A DNA stretch of 64,000 bases from Parasponia andersonii. Taxonomy: Eukaryota; Streptophyta; Magnoliopsida; Rosales; Cannabaceae. The DNA lies in assembly GCA_002914805.1 (NCBI GenBank), contig JXTB01000828.1, positions 4,980 to 68,979 of the forward strand. Reading direction: 5' to 3'. The stretch's first letter is position 1, and the number at the start of each line of letters is the position of its first letter. The notes below the pieces were generated by a model. It was given only the letters and a program-made list of their open reading frames with translations. It searched no databases and was not told the origin of the DNA. Shown in pieces: positions 23,026 to 34,596 of this stretch. The position numbers and the translations under genes are program-made.

Positions 23026-24540
23026 TGTAAAATCCTAAATTTTATAAAGGTAATTAAATAATTTTAATTCAAGGGTATTTTAGTAATTCTATAATTTGAA
23101 TTATTTTAAATTAAATTATTGGTGTTGAACCTAGACAAAATGAAGTCTAAGTACATTTGGGGCAAAAGTGAAAAACAAATTACAAATTGGGGACAAAAGT
23201 GTAATTAAGGAGAGACTAAAGTGAAAGAATCTTTTAAAAATTTGTGGCCAAAGTAGAATTTCAGACAGTTTTTTGGTCAAACCAGATTGTACCACGTGTC
23301 CCGTTGCTACAGTTCCGAAAATTGCATATAAACCCCCATTTTCTTCTTTTGTCTCCGCGGAGATCCCTCAAAAACCACCCTCTGCTACTGTTCATATGCG
23401 ATCATCACTGGCCACCGTACCGCCCGACGCGCCGCACCGTGCCCTTGCCCAGCCGCCGACGAAGCAGCGCCAGCCAATGCCGTCGTGAAACTCGTGCCTC
23501 GCCAGAGAAAAAGCACTCTGAAGGTCGTGCCACGGTTTTTTGCTTGCCGGTTTCCTCCTCCAATGTCCGATCACCTCACCACTACCACCGTTCAACTCGT
23601 CTCAACTCCAGCTTTCATTTCTGACTACTCTCGGCCTCCAACTCAGCTCCGGTGAGTCGTTGACTACTGTAGCAATATTTTAATATTTAAATTTTGTGGT
23701 ATTTTTATAATTATTTTGAAATTGAGTTATTTATCCCGAAAAAATTTTACTACGTGAAAGAGGAGTTTGAAAAATGAAATTTCATGATTTTGAAGTGTTA
23801 AAATGGCAACTGGAAGATCGTTAATTTTCGGGATGAAGATGTGGTATTTTTTAAATTATTTTTAAAATGTGGTATTTTTATAATTTTCAGATTTTTGAGC
23901 TCATTTAATGTTCGGGACCTCGAAATTGAGTTTTAACTTCGAATTTGGATCAGTGAGGTCGGGACATGAAGTTTGATATAAAATACTACTATTTTCCGAA
24001 GTGGCACGAATATCGAGAAAATAACTCATGAATTGTACCGTTTTGCGTGCCACGGGCTGGTTCCATACTGGGACCCGTTTTCTATGAAATTTATATCTAA
24101 CCTAATATTTTTGGGTATTCTGAATTTAGTGGTGACCTCTGTTTCTCAATCTAAGACTTAATTATCAGATTTTATATATGTTTTAATTTGAAAATTTTCA
24201 TTATAACTATTTTTGTGAAAAATCGTGAATAAATGATATTCTGACAAATTGCTGAAAATTATTGGATTTATGCTAGGATTGGATTGTATGAATTTTATAC
24301 ATATATTTATATTATGACATGGGGGTAAAACAGCGATGTGTTGCCCATGTATAGTAAATCCCAGAATAATGCCAAGTTAAATTTTAAAGCATTGTATGAT
24401 TATTATGCATATTTTGTTATATATTGTATATACTATAGGATCATACATGAGATACATCTTAGGCATCGCATTGTTGTAGTAGGCGGACTAGTACACCCGC
24501 CTTTGGTGAGAGCCCGTAAACCCACATATTAGATATTTCA
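23026..24540 (+). mobile_element. LTR of the same family as 18366-20938, 3'-truncated
   Basis: It begins TGTAAAATCC like the solo LTR at 18366 and shares its conserved blocks in order, including ATTTTTGAGC, CGGGACCTC, CTTCGAATTTGGA and GTGCCAC. A candidate TATA box (GCATATAAACCCCC near 23326) precedes a C-rich leader, as in an LTR promoter. Homology fades near 24540, before the family's ...GTGACA end, so the copy is truncated or diverged. No gag or pol follows. Confidence 0.7.
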
Positions 24541-24562
24541 AGAACCATTTGTGCTATTAACC

Positions 24563-24563
<1 letters not shown>

Positions 24564-24598
<35 letters not shown>
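24564..24598. repeat. (AAT)n microsatellite
   Basis: About eleven perfect TAA/AAT units directly after the truncated LTR. Confidence 0.95.
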
Positions 24599-27228
24599 TC
24601 TAGATTCTACTAAACAAAGAGAAGCAAAATAAACACCATAAACCCTTGAGTTGTTGTGTAATTCATCAACTTCCAAATCAAAATGAAGTGAATCTTATCG
24701 GGGGAAGTTTTTGATGTTGTAACAAATAATGGTTTGTATATGGGCTCTACTGAATTTAATAGGTTAAATTGTTGATTTTCTCCCAAATTATACTCGATCT
24801 GGCCTTGGGAAATTGATCCCATGCTCCTCACTAGGTGGGCCTATAGAAAGGAGAAGAATATAACGAAAGACAAATTAATTGTCAAGAGAAGCGTGATCGT
24901 GAAGAAGAGTAGGAGAAAATATGGTAGTGGAACACAAGAAAATTATTTGGCTTTAAGAGTGATAAGGAGTATTGAGTAGAAAAGAGTTCAGAATAATAGA
25001 GTGAGCATATGTGTTGGCTTGATTAAAAAAAGAGCATATATGAGAGGAGTTTGTAGCTTTTGAGATAAAGCATAGAGAAAAGAGCATATATGAGATGAGT
25101 TTGTGAGTTTTGAGACAGAGCATAGAGAAAGACAAGTTGTTAGGTCAGTGAGTTTAAAAATAGGCTACTAAGAGATAAGTAAGGTAAAATACGAATTAGT
25201 TGATTTCGAAGATGAACTATGGAAAGAGCAAACTGCTGGATATGTCATAGAGGAAAATGATTGTTGGACAAGTTGAGGTAGAGGTACAATTTTTAAATAG
25301 AGTGTGTTAAATTTTTCTGACTCTAGAGGTAAACTATAGAAGAAAGAAAACTACTAGGTTATAGATTCATAGGCTAATGATAGAGAAAAAAATTAGCAAG
25401 AATTTGAGCATAGCTTGATGGGTAAGAGAGATTGGAATTTTGGAAGAGATAAAAAGATAAGCGTGACATTATGCTTTTAGAGGGAGACTATAGAGGAAAG
25501 ATTTTACCGACCATAACTAAGACATGATAGTTTTAAGAGAGATTGAATATTCAAGGAATAAAGAAGTTATTGTTTCTAGGTTTGTCTTTTTCAACTACTA
25601 GGTACTCATCTTTTATAGTGAATTTCTTATAATCAGAGAAAAGAATAAGAATCTCTAATTTAGGTAAAGTTCAATACTCTTTTAGCTCTCAATAGTTTAA
25701 TTAAGCTCAAAATAACAAGTAAAAATGATTATTAAGCATGCTTGCACATAGATGGATAGGAGCTAGGTCATAGCAAAGTCAAAGTAACAACTGGGATCTT
25801 AAGGCTATATGCACATTTGATTGACTTCTGGGTAGCTGCGAGGCTTTCTCCAATATTGCTTGGGCATATGGTTTGGGCTTATGATATTTGAGCTTTTTGG
25901 GATTATGAAATGTTTGAGCTTTGGGAGTTTACGAGATTTTTTTATACCATTTAATAATGTAATTTAAAGGTTTATAAGCTTCCCAAGTACGTTCACACTT
26001 TTTATAATTAAATTATTAATAGTACTACATCATATTTTATACTTTCTACTCTGTAACCTACTCATAAACCCTATGTATTTATGACTTAGGTCAAGCATGA
26101 ATATTTATATTTTATATACATATATTAATATTTTATATATATACTATTACATGTAGTATATTTGTGTATTTGTATGTATTGCATTACTTTTTTAACCTTT
26201 TCTTTAGCGTGACATATTGTATTACTATATTGTATGTAAGAATTTGTTTATGGCGCATTACACGAGAATACTAGCATGTTGCATGAGTGTATAAATTGTT
26301 TATTTTTGTACATATAAAATAATATTTCTTTGGCATATGGCATGAAGCATATTGCATGTAGTACTAGTCTAATGCAGCCTAAACTTATGTATAGTACTAG
26401 TATATGCGTGGAATTAACTTGCACGTAGCATGAGCTCGTTTAGTACGAGATGACATGATTTTATATGATTACATTATAACGCCCCAAGTCCTATATCGGG
26501 TATGCTCTAAGAAGATTATGAATATTTAAGTAGTGGTCTATGAGACCAAAAATACCTTCAAGCTAGCACTTTTGGGTGAGGTCTAATGGTATTACATTTG
26601 TTTAAGTGTAAAATAGCACGAGTGAGATACTTGTGCTAGTACCCACAAGGACCCAATATGCATGAGAAGTATTTGGGTTTTGTCCTTTGATCCATTTTAT
26701 TTTTGACCATCAACAAATCTCAATGTCTATCAGTATAGATTCTATATAACAATGGAACGGCTAAAATTAGGAATCTACTTGAGCCATCATCATCTTAGTG
26801 AACAACACATTCAATAACTACTTCTCGGATTTGAATTAAATTAAATGATTATATTCATATTTTAAGCCTTTTCACTTTTTTTTTGTTTACATATTTTTTT
26901 AGGCATATATGATTGATTTTTCATGTAAATTAATTTTTATTTTAGGGTCTATTATTATGAGTACAAGGAATTTTCTTTTTCTTAAAAAATGAAATAGTTG
27001 AAATGGATGAGAACTTAAATGAAAAATAAACTTTAAAGGGTTGAATCAAATCAAAAAGTTTTTGGACTGTACCATTTAAAATTGTAATTGTAGTCTTTTT
27101 AGACTTAAAGTAAATAATACTTTAATAACAAAGGGGTGCCTTTATTCTAATCAAAATGTGAATATAATCAGAAAGAGTTTGATTCCTTTTTGTTTTTTGA
27201 ATGCGCTACCTCAAATAAGGAAATATTA
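24599..27228. other. AT-rich gap, no gene seen
   Basis: No product was recognised in 2.6 kb. The sequence from 24860 to 25560 is unusually rich in AGAGAA/GATAAG purine motifs. From 26480 the text GCCCCAAGTCCTATATCGGG resembles the CCCACATCG motif of many plant retroelement termini, so the stretch to about 26840 may be a decayed element. Confidence 0.5.
25031..25130. repeat. Two-unit tandem repeat, 50-bp period
   Basis: AGAGCATATATGAGA...GCATAGAGAAA occurs twice in direct succession (25031-25080 and 25081-25130) with a few substitutions. Confidence 0.85.
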
Positions 27229-27289
27229 TTAAAGTTGAGGAAAAAAGAACAAAGAATACAAAATATCAACCAACCTATAAAAAGCTAAT

Positions 27290-27560
27290 CCTAAACAATC
27301 CCTATTAACCCAAGGAAGAGAGTAAGGAGCACAAAGCCGCCACCTTCTATTGAGATTTCTAACTCCAAGAGAAGCTAACTTATATGTACAAGAATGAGCT
27401 TTTCTATATACATGAGCAAAATGAATATACACTTCGACAAAGCAAGAACTCTTTGTCAATCATTGACGATTCACCAAGGATCATCACAAGATCCCAAATT
27501 CAACAAATTAACAACATTCAAAGAATCACTATCTACCCAAAACTTATGCCAACCGTTAGC
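27290..27560 (-). pseudogene. RNase H-like (RVT_3) C-terminal remnant
   Basis: On the minus strand the frame reads YIHFAHVYRKAHSCTYKLAS followed by LGVRN and a RRWRLCAPYSLPWVNR stretch. This resembles the end of the RNase H-like domain that follows plant LINE reverse transcriptases (the H-x-x-R-x-x-N-x-x-A-x-x-LA pattern), with decay. It is a fragment without an intact frame. Confidence 0.45.
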
Positions 27561-27619
27561 ATTCATGCGTGCTAGCAAGCTTCCTTTGGGTTTCAATTTT
27601 GGGTCAGTTGAGGAGCAAA

Positions 27620-27860
27620 CAGTTTTGAACTTTCTAAAGGTAGATTTTTCTTTCTTAAGGCTCCTAAGATCATTCCTTTGTATCGGATTATTCCTATGCC
27701 TGATGGTTTTGCGGCTGGAAGTCTATGTTATGATGCTTGTGGAGGTATTTTAAAAATCATCGTGGTCAAGTTAAAGGTTGCCATAGAATCTTTCTTGCTG
27801 AAACATTTACTATTGAAACTGAATTATAGGCTGCTTTGTTAACTTGTGAAATAAATGGAT
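27620..27860 (+). pseudogene. RNase H-like (RVT_3) N-terminal remnant
   Basis: On the plus strand the frame reads CYDACGGIFKNHRGQVKGC, then FLAETFTIETEL, a stop, and AALLTCE. This follows the ACGGIFRDHRG...F..AELxAAI.A pattern of plant RVT_3 RNase H-like domains. It faces the opposite way from the C-terminal fragment at 27290-27560, so the two are not one collinear gene. Confidence 0.5.
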
Positions 27861-28587
27861 ACCTGTTTAGTTAAAGAGTCCTATATCGAAAGATTAGCTA
27901 AATATATATAAAAAAAAATATCAATGGATATCTATTTAATTAAGGAGTCCCATATCAAAAGATTAACAAAATATAAAAAAATGAATTCATATAAGTATAA
28001 GATTATCTTATTTTATCTATTAAGTTATGGAACATTACGTAAATTTATAAAAAGAAATATCAATTTATAATTTTGTTTTATAAGATTAAAGTAGAAGATC
28101 GATCATTTTTTTTTTTTTGAAAATTTCATTTTCTTTTAAATGTTACTATTCGTAATTAAATTAAAGAAATATTTTTTAACGAAGATTTATTTTATTTCAT
28201 AATTGAAATTAAGCCTCGAAATAGAAATTAAATTCATATACTTCATAAAAATAAAACCACACTCAATTTTGGTCAAATAATTAAAAGTAAGGACATAAAA
28301 TTGCTTAAATCATTTTATTGCCATTTGGGATTCTGCCATCGCCAACCAATCTCTAGTAGGAATTATTGCTTTTTTGAAAAAATTAAATAAATAGAAAGTA
28401 AATCTCATGCATGCAATGAATGCCGTGTCACGTGAATAGTATACTTTCAGAACCATAACTATGTATCTCCCTTTGTTTTTTTGAATAATTTTGTTTATAA
28501 ATATTTTCATTTCATAAACTTTTCATATTTGAGCTCAACATAGTATAATGTCGAATCTATCAGAAGTGATGAGCCATAAAAGTAGTG

Positions 28588-28694
28588 TCATGACAAGCAT
28601 ATATAATCCTATAGCTATTCGGATCCTATATAGTTATCGNGGTCATGACAAGCATATATAATTCTATAGCTATTCGAATCCTATATAGTTATCG
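28588..28694. repeat. 52-bp direct repeat around an N
   Basis: TCATGACAAGCATATATAAT... at 28588-28639 is repeated at 28643-28694 with two substitutions. A single N at 28640 separates them. This is the same arrangement as at 13323. Confidence 0.93.
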
Positions 28695-30850
28695 TGCTAC
28701 AATGACTAGCATCGTAGTTTAAACTTTTGTTATTAATATAGTGATTGTGGGTAAATCAGATAGTTACTTACACTATTTTCAAAAACTTAACATACACTTA
28801 AAGAAATTTTTTTTCTTAAAATATAGTTTTATATACCCAAAAATCTTGATATTTTAAGAAAACATATCTAACATATTTTTACATATAGAAAAAAAATTAG
28901 AGATTCAAAATTATACTATTACATAACACATATAATTCTTAAAGTTATATCTTAAAATTCATGACAGTACTTAACTTACAAAACCATATGCTATTTCGAA
29001 AATCATAATTAATTATAAGTATTTCCAAAAATTCTAAAAGTATTTTGAGTCTCTTATGACATATATATTAGTGTCTAATAAAATTTTCAAGCCTAAATAA
29101 AATTAATAGGACAAGTTTTTAACAATATTATCTTAGATAAACAAAAATATTAGATTTACTAGTTACAAAGGCAATATAAAAAAAAATTTAATAATGATTA
29201 GAAATAAAATCACAACATCATAAAACTTTTCAGAATATGAGTTAACATATATATATATATATATACGAATATATTTTTAAATTTTCAACTCAAATTAAAA
29301 ATGTTTATCCTCTAAAATTATAGAACAAACTTGATAAAATTTATTTTTCAGCTTTTTTTAGGTAACAACCAACATGTATAAAAGAGTTCTATAGAATCGT
29401 AGGAGTAAGATAAATATAAAACTTTTCAGAAATTAAATAGACATATAGAATGACTTGTCATAAAAATTTCAGATCTTAACAAAATTTTTAACTCTAAATA
29501 TCATAGATTAAATTTGAACCTAAATGTGATATAATATACTAATGTTGAAAGATTAAGAGTTCTAAGAATTACCTTTTTTTTGAATCTTGAAGAAAACTTT
29601 AGAAAACTTCTTGAAATCTTTATAGACTACTAGAATTATGAGAGAAAGAAAGGTAAAGGGAAATATAGGAAGAAAGTAGATTAGATTATAAGATAGTGCT
29701 CTTTTTATAGGTTTATTGTGAACTTAAAATATACTTAATATATATATTTAAATTAATAATAATTACATCACTTACTTAACTTTATTCTCTTTTTATTTTT
29801 ATTTTTATCTTTTGATCATGAAATTAATTAATTTCTACTATGCTCTTCTACATATAAAAGTAGTATAATATTTAATAACAACATGTAGATACATAATATG
29901 TAGATAACATCATCTTTGCATTTAGTATTCATTTAACTAATATAATGAATGTGCCTTTCAAATAGTTAATGACTCTACAATCTTTACACTTTTCAATTTT
30001 TTTTTTCTAATATGATTAATTAATTTCTTTTGCTTTAATAGCTAGTGGAATATAAACTCATAACATATTTTGCAACTCCACCATTAACAAAGTAATAGTA
30101 TACAAATGATAAAATAGTCCTAATATAATTTATTGCCAACTTAGCAAAAGTTGTTAATTATTATTTTCTTTTCTCTTTACTATTTTTTTTTTGAAGTTAC
30201 ATTATTAAATCAAATATATATATATATATAATACATATAATATTTAATCTATAATTTGTGCTAGAATTATTTGAAATTTTAATTTGGGCTTTCTTGTATC
30301 AAGATAAGTGATTATTAGGCTAAAATATTTAGAATCCAAATACAAATAAGTCATATTAATAACTTTAATTTGGATTCTCCTATTGGGCCAAATTTAAAGT
30401 CTATTAGAAAACACAATTAATTAAGTCCACGTTATATTAATAATAGTAGTAGTCATATATGCCATATTATATATTTAATCAAACTTAAATACATAAATAT
30501 ACATTAACTATTCTATTATCATAAATTTGAAAAAGAAAATCAATATTACTTATTAATTTAACATATTAAGATATTAATATTAAAATTAATTAATCAAACA
30601 CTCAACCCATTAAACAATAATTATATGCATGAATTCGGAAATGTATATTTTTTTTTCTTTTTTATTAAGTATATGTGGTTAAATTTGATTTTCATGTATG
30701 TATTCTATCACAATCATTTCCACAAAATTCGTTAGTTCATAACTATTTAATTTATGTGATTAAATAATTTAAATAAACATAATAAAATTTTAGAGTAAGT
30801 AATAAACTTGATATTACAAGTTGGTTATGGGAATAAAATAGGTACCAGCA
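28695..30850. other. AT-rich gap, possible minus-strand LTR remnant
   Basis: No gene was recognised. Read on the minus strand, CTATAAAAAGAGCAC near 29695-29710 looks like a TATA box followed by a leader, and the text around 28560-28700 resembles the 3' part of plant LTRs. No terminal repeats could be fixed, so this is only a suggestion. Confidence 0.3.
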
Positions 30851-30890
30851 GAGTAAATTGGGTATTATGCAAAAGAATCCTAATTGCTTC

Positions 30891-30983
30891 TCAGTGGTCA
30901 GTCGAGGAATGGAAATGTTTACGCACAAACACAGCTTTGAGGCGCTCGAATAGCTGCGACACCTCTGTGAGCTTCAGATCCAT
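30891..30983 (-). pseudogene. Decayed duplicate of RPN12 exon 1
   Basis: The minus strand reads MDLKLTEVSQLFERLKAVFV and ends at a TGA after 30 residues. RPN12 exon 1 (11008-10904) reads MDPKLTEVSQRFERFKAASL, so this is a diverged copy of the gene's first exon, in the same orientation and 20 kb away. The adjacent AAATTGGGTATT.GCAAAA (30855-30872) also matches RPN12 intron 1 sequence (10771-10790), which indicates a DNA-level rather than an mRNA-derived copy, with an internal deletion. No other RPN12 exon was found nearby. The last 27 bp around the start codon are repeated further right. Confidence 0.85.
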
Positions 30984-31210
30984 AAATTGAATTTAATGAT
31001 ATGTATTGGCAAATGAACGATAAAACGACAGCTATGCATATGGAGCTGTGACACCTCTGTGAGCTTATGTATTGGTAAATGAATAAAAAAGGAATGAGAG
31101 CTATGTATATGGAGCTGTGACACCTCTGTGAGCTTCAGATCTATAAATTGAATTTAATGACATGTATTGTTAAATGAACGATAAAAGGAATGAGAGCTAT
31201 ATATATGGAG
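30951..31210. repeat. Three-unit tandem array containing the RPN12 start-codon segment
   Basis: The units start at about 30954, 31047 and 31117. Each begins TG(C/T)GACACCTCTGTGAGCTT, the reverse complement of the RPN12 codons after the start, followed by AT-rich sequence ending in GAGCTAT(G/A)TATATGGAG. Unit 2 lacks about 25 bp. The array grew from the exon-1 copy. Confidence 0.82.
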
Positions 31211-31945
31211 ATAAGGGTATATTGGCAACGAGTCTAGGTAATGGCCCATCTTATATAACGCCTAAATGTTTAACAAATTATAGGCAGGAAAAGTAAAAGT
31301 AGAAGTTATGGAGAGCGACAACCATATGGCTAAAACTGACAAAACAATGAGGTTATTTTTGATCAAATGTTGGGTTTATTTAAGTAAATGTCTATTTTTT
31401 AAATACCGTAATAAAATTATTATTATATCAATGTATATATTAAATATAAAATGCGATATACTCAATATAAAAATTTATATATTCAGTATATAAATTAAAG
31501 TTATCATATTTACTTATATACAAGGATGAATGGAGGCCACTGAGGGCCTTTTATTCAACTTTCTTAAATTTAGACTTTTATTTCTAAAATTTATCTTTTT
31601 TTCAAAAAACCCCATATGCTCCCACTCAAAAAAAATATTTTTTTATTTACATTTTTCTATTTGTGTTTTTTTTAATTTTATTATTTCTATTTAAAATTCA
31701 TTATATGCTTTCCTTATTCCTAAACTCAATTAGTTATTGAAATATAAATATGTACAACACTCTAAAGTCTAAAAACCTTATTGAATACGAATTTCTTCCT
31801 TCTTCCTCTAAACTCTCAGGTAAGTTAACACTTCTTCTTTTTCTTTTTCTTTTTTTCTTTTTACTCTCACTAAATACTATAATGGGTTCCTTAACAATTA
31901 ATTCCCACTTAATTCTCAAAGGCGGGTTACACTTGATTGTGTTTT

Positions 31946-31982
<37 letters not shown>

Positions 31983-32940
31983 AAATTCCATACCTCCTAT
32001 AATTATGTGAAACGACTTTTATTTAGTATGTTTGACAAATAAATATAATATTTAAAATCAAACAACTAAAAAAGAAGATCATGATAATATAATTTTGATA
32101 TGAATGACAATGAGATTGTCATAAAGTATTTTCAAAATATTAAAACTCATAAGAGACAATTCTAATTTTTTGTTCATTACTATATTATTACTAAATAGTT
32201 AAAATTCTTGCTTCTTATATGATTAGTTTCTTAAAAAAAATTTGTTTATTATGCCTCACTGAATTAAAATTCTGGATCCATTATTGCTTATATAATAGGT
32301 GTAAAAATTCATATGCTCAGTCATTTGACTATAAAAAGTGAAAAATCAAAATTTATTAAAACTAATGTGAGAAAAGGATATGCACTCTAATTTCTCTTTC
32401 AAAAAAAAGTTAAGGGCCAAATTCTCATTTAATCTACAATTAGGAATCCATAGTGAAAATAACCCAAAACAAAAAGAGTAATGATAGAAACACACAAAAA
32501 ATATGCCAATAATATGGCATTCTTTTTAACAACATATTCCCTACCCCCTCAAAGTATGGCCAAGCAATGTGCATGGTTAAAAAGTCACGTCATATCATTA
32601 GATGTTAAATTTCTTGTGTCACCGACATTTCTCGGAGCCAATTTACTATGTTGTGTAATTTGCTATGTTGTGTTATAATTTTGTTGTAACTATGTTATGA
32701 GCAAAAATTATTGTGAGAAAAAGATTTATATGTATATTAAATAAGATTTACAAAATTACTATGCTATATAAAAGTAGCATTCAAGTGTATGGCAAATTAT
32801 AGATTATGTGTGCTTTTGAATGATATTTTAGGAAATTTATCAGATGCTAGCAAAATCAACTTTGTAAAAGCAATTCTACACTATTTCTTTCATTCTTATA
32901 TGGGTAACACAACGGATTTTAAGCATAATTTACTGAACAT
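31211..32940. other. AT-rich gap, no gene seen
   Basis: No gene was recognised. Sequence at 31350-31490 is loosely similar, in inverted orientation, to 49320-49570 (TTTAAGTAAATGTCTATTTTT and neighbours), suggesting a shared dispersed repeat. A TA microsatellite is at 31951-31978. Confidence 0.45.
31951..31978. repeat. (TA)n microsatellite
   Basis: A run of about 14 TA units. Confidence 0.9.
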
Positions 32941-33100
32941 AGCATGGACGTAGTCTCGCCGACAGGACTAGTCTCATTCATATTTTGATCAACACAGGTC
33001 ATATTCTGGCCAACACAAATTAGTTAAAATATGACTTAGGTCGGCCAAAACATGAACAAGACTGGTCCCCTTGAGGGGACCACATCCGTGACCTACTAAA
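32941..33100. repeat. Foldback (inverted repeat) element
   Basis: The two halves are inverted copies. GGACTAGTCTCATTCATATT on the left pairs with the reverse complement of the right arm, GGACCAGTCTTGTTCATGTT, and matching continues outward (ACGTAGTC...GCC) and inward (GGTCATATT.TGGCC). The arms are about 65 bp with a short loop. It is a likely MITE, unclassified; no target duplication was identified. Confidence 0.6.
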
Positions 33101-33613
33101 CATCTCCATCTCCATTTCCATTTCTTTTTTTGATTTTCACCAACACCTTTTAAACATTAAAAACAAATCTTTAAAAGTAATCCTAAACGAGCTTCTTGTT
33201 GTGTAAAATAACATGATGTTTACTTGAAAATGCTATTGTATTACATGGCCTTTTTGTCATAAGATGAAAAGTTAATTCTATTTTTAGCTTTGAAAAATTA
33301 ATCAAATTCCAGTTTAGTCATCAAATCTCGATATGTCCTAGACTTAGCACCCGAAATTATGTTTTTGTCTTATTTTGAACAATAGATAGTATTCAAATCA
33401 AGGGCCAAACCGAGAGAAAAATATTCATATTTAAAAGTCGTAAGGCCAAATGTAAGAGAAAAGCATAATATGGCTACCAATTACGAGACATTCTACAAGT
33501 TATAGACCATAAACTAACATTTGAATTATAATTTATTTGTCAATGACTAAAAATAGGATTAACCCTAACATGAAAGTTGTTTTAATCATTGAATTATATA
33601 TCACCATCAATAT

Positions 33614-34226
33614 TGTTGGAAATTTGGCTTCCAATTAAGCCACGAGAAAAGTTTGGGCTAAGGTCCAAATAAAACTTAGAAGTTGCCCTTTTTTTTTAGT
33701 CGGTGGATTAAAACAATGAAATATATATATATATATATTTATATTCTTAGCATGAAGAAAAATAGCAGCTATACAAAGTGCAACTATAAGAGTATAAGAG
33801 TATAAGAGTGCATCTTTTGAGGGTGCGCAGCCTACGCCGTATTAGGTATCTCTATATACAATTGTTTCTCTCTTAGTCCGTGGGAATTTGGTACAAAAAA
33901 GCTTTTGAATTTAAGTTATTTTGTAGCTTGTTTATTGTTATTTCTTTTGATATTGGCATCAAGATTGTTAGCAAAGTATCTTCTTTGTGGTCTTGGTTGC
34001 TTTTGTGAGAGAGAGATTTGGGTGTAAAGAAAATTTTGTCAGACTTCTGTAATCTCCTTTGGTTATAGTGGAATTCTTCATCATCTCTGACGTAGACGTA
34101 GGCTATATTTTATAGCTAAACCATGATAAATCGTTGTGACACTTGTGATTTTCTGTTATTTATATTTTTTCGTAAATCCACTTAATTTGATGTTAGTTTG
34201 GTATTAATGGTTTCGCTGACACAACA
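33614..34226 (+). repeat. Copia 5' LTR
   Basis: It starts TGTTGGAAATTTGGCTTCC and ends GACACAACA, directly before AG and TGGTATTAGAGC. It matches 38341-38901 along its length, with an extra TA-rich stretch and a repeated AAGAGTAT unit. Confidence 0.9.
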
Positions 34227-34228
34227 AG

Positions 34229-34241
34229 TGGTATTAGAGCT
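34229..34241 (+). other. Primer-binding site (initiator tRNA-Met type)
   Basis: TGGTATTAGAGCT lies two bases after the 5' LTR. Plant copia elements use TGGTATCAGAGC, complementary to the initiator methionine tRNA; there is one mismatch here. Confidence 0.8.
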
Positions 34242-34596
34242 TTAGGTTTTTTGATTTTATTTTAGGCTTGCTATTTGTCAAATTATTTTGGAGTTTTTAG
34301 CATCTACGAGGGTGACAACGATAAGATATGATATTGCAAAATTTGACGAGAAGAATAACTTTAGTCTTTGGCATGTTAAGATGGGAGCTCTTCTAGTTCA
34401 GCAAGGGTTACTTAAGGCGCTAAAATGAAGTGAAGCTTTACTAGCAAATTCGTCAGATGAAGGGAAGGAGGATCGCTTAGAACGGGCATATAACGCTATT
34501 CAGTTGTCTTTGTTAGATGAGATAATGCGTGAGATTGCTGACGAGACTATTGATTCTGGGTTATGGCTTAAGCTTGAGAGTCTGTATATGACTAAG

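Noticed and set aside
23244..23624. Open frames on both strands over a C-rich stretch
   Set aside because: They lie in the leader region of an LTR, and overlapping frames on both strands show composition rather than coding.
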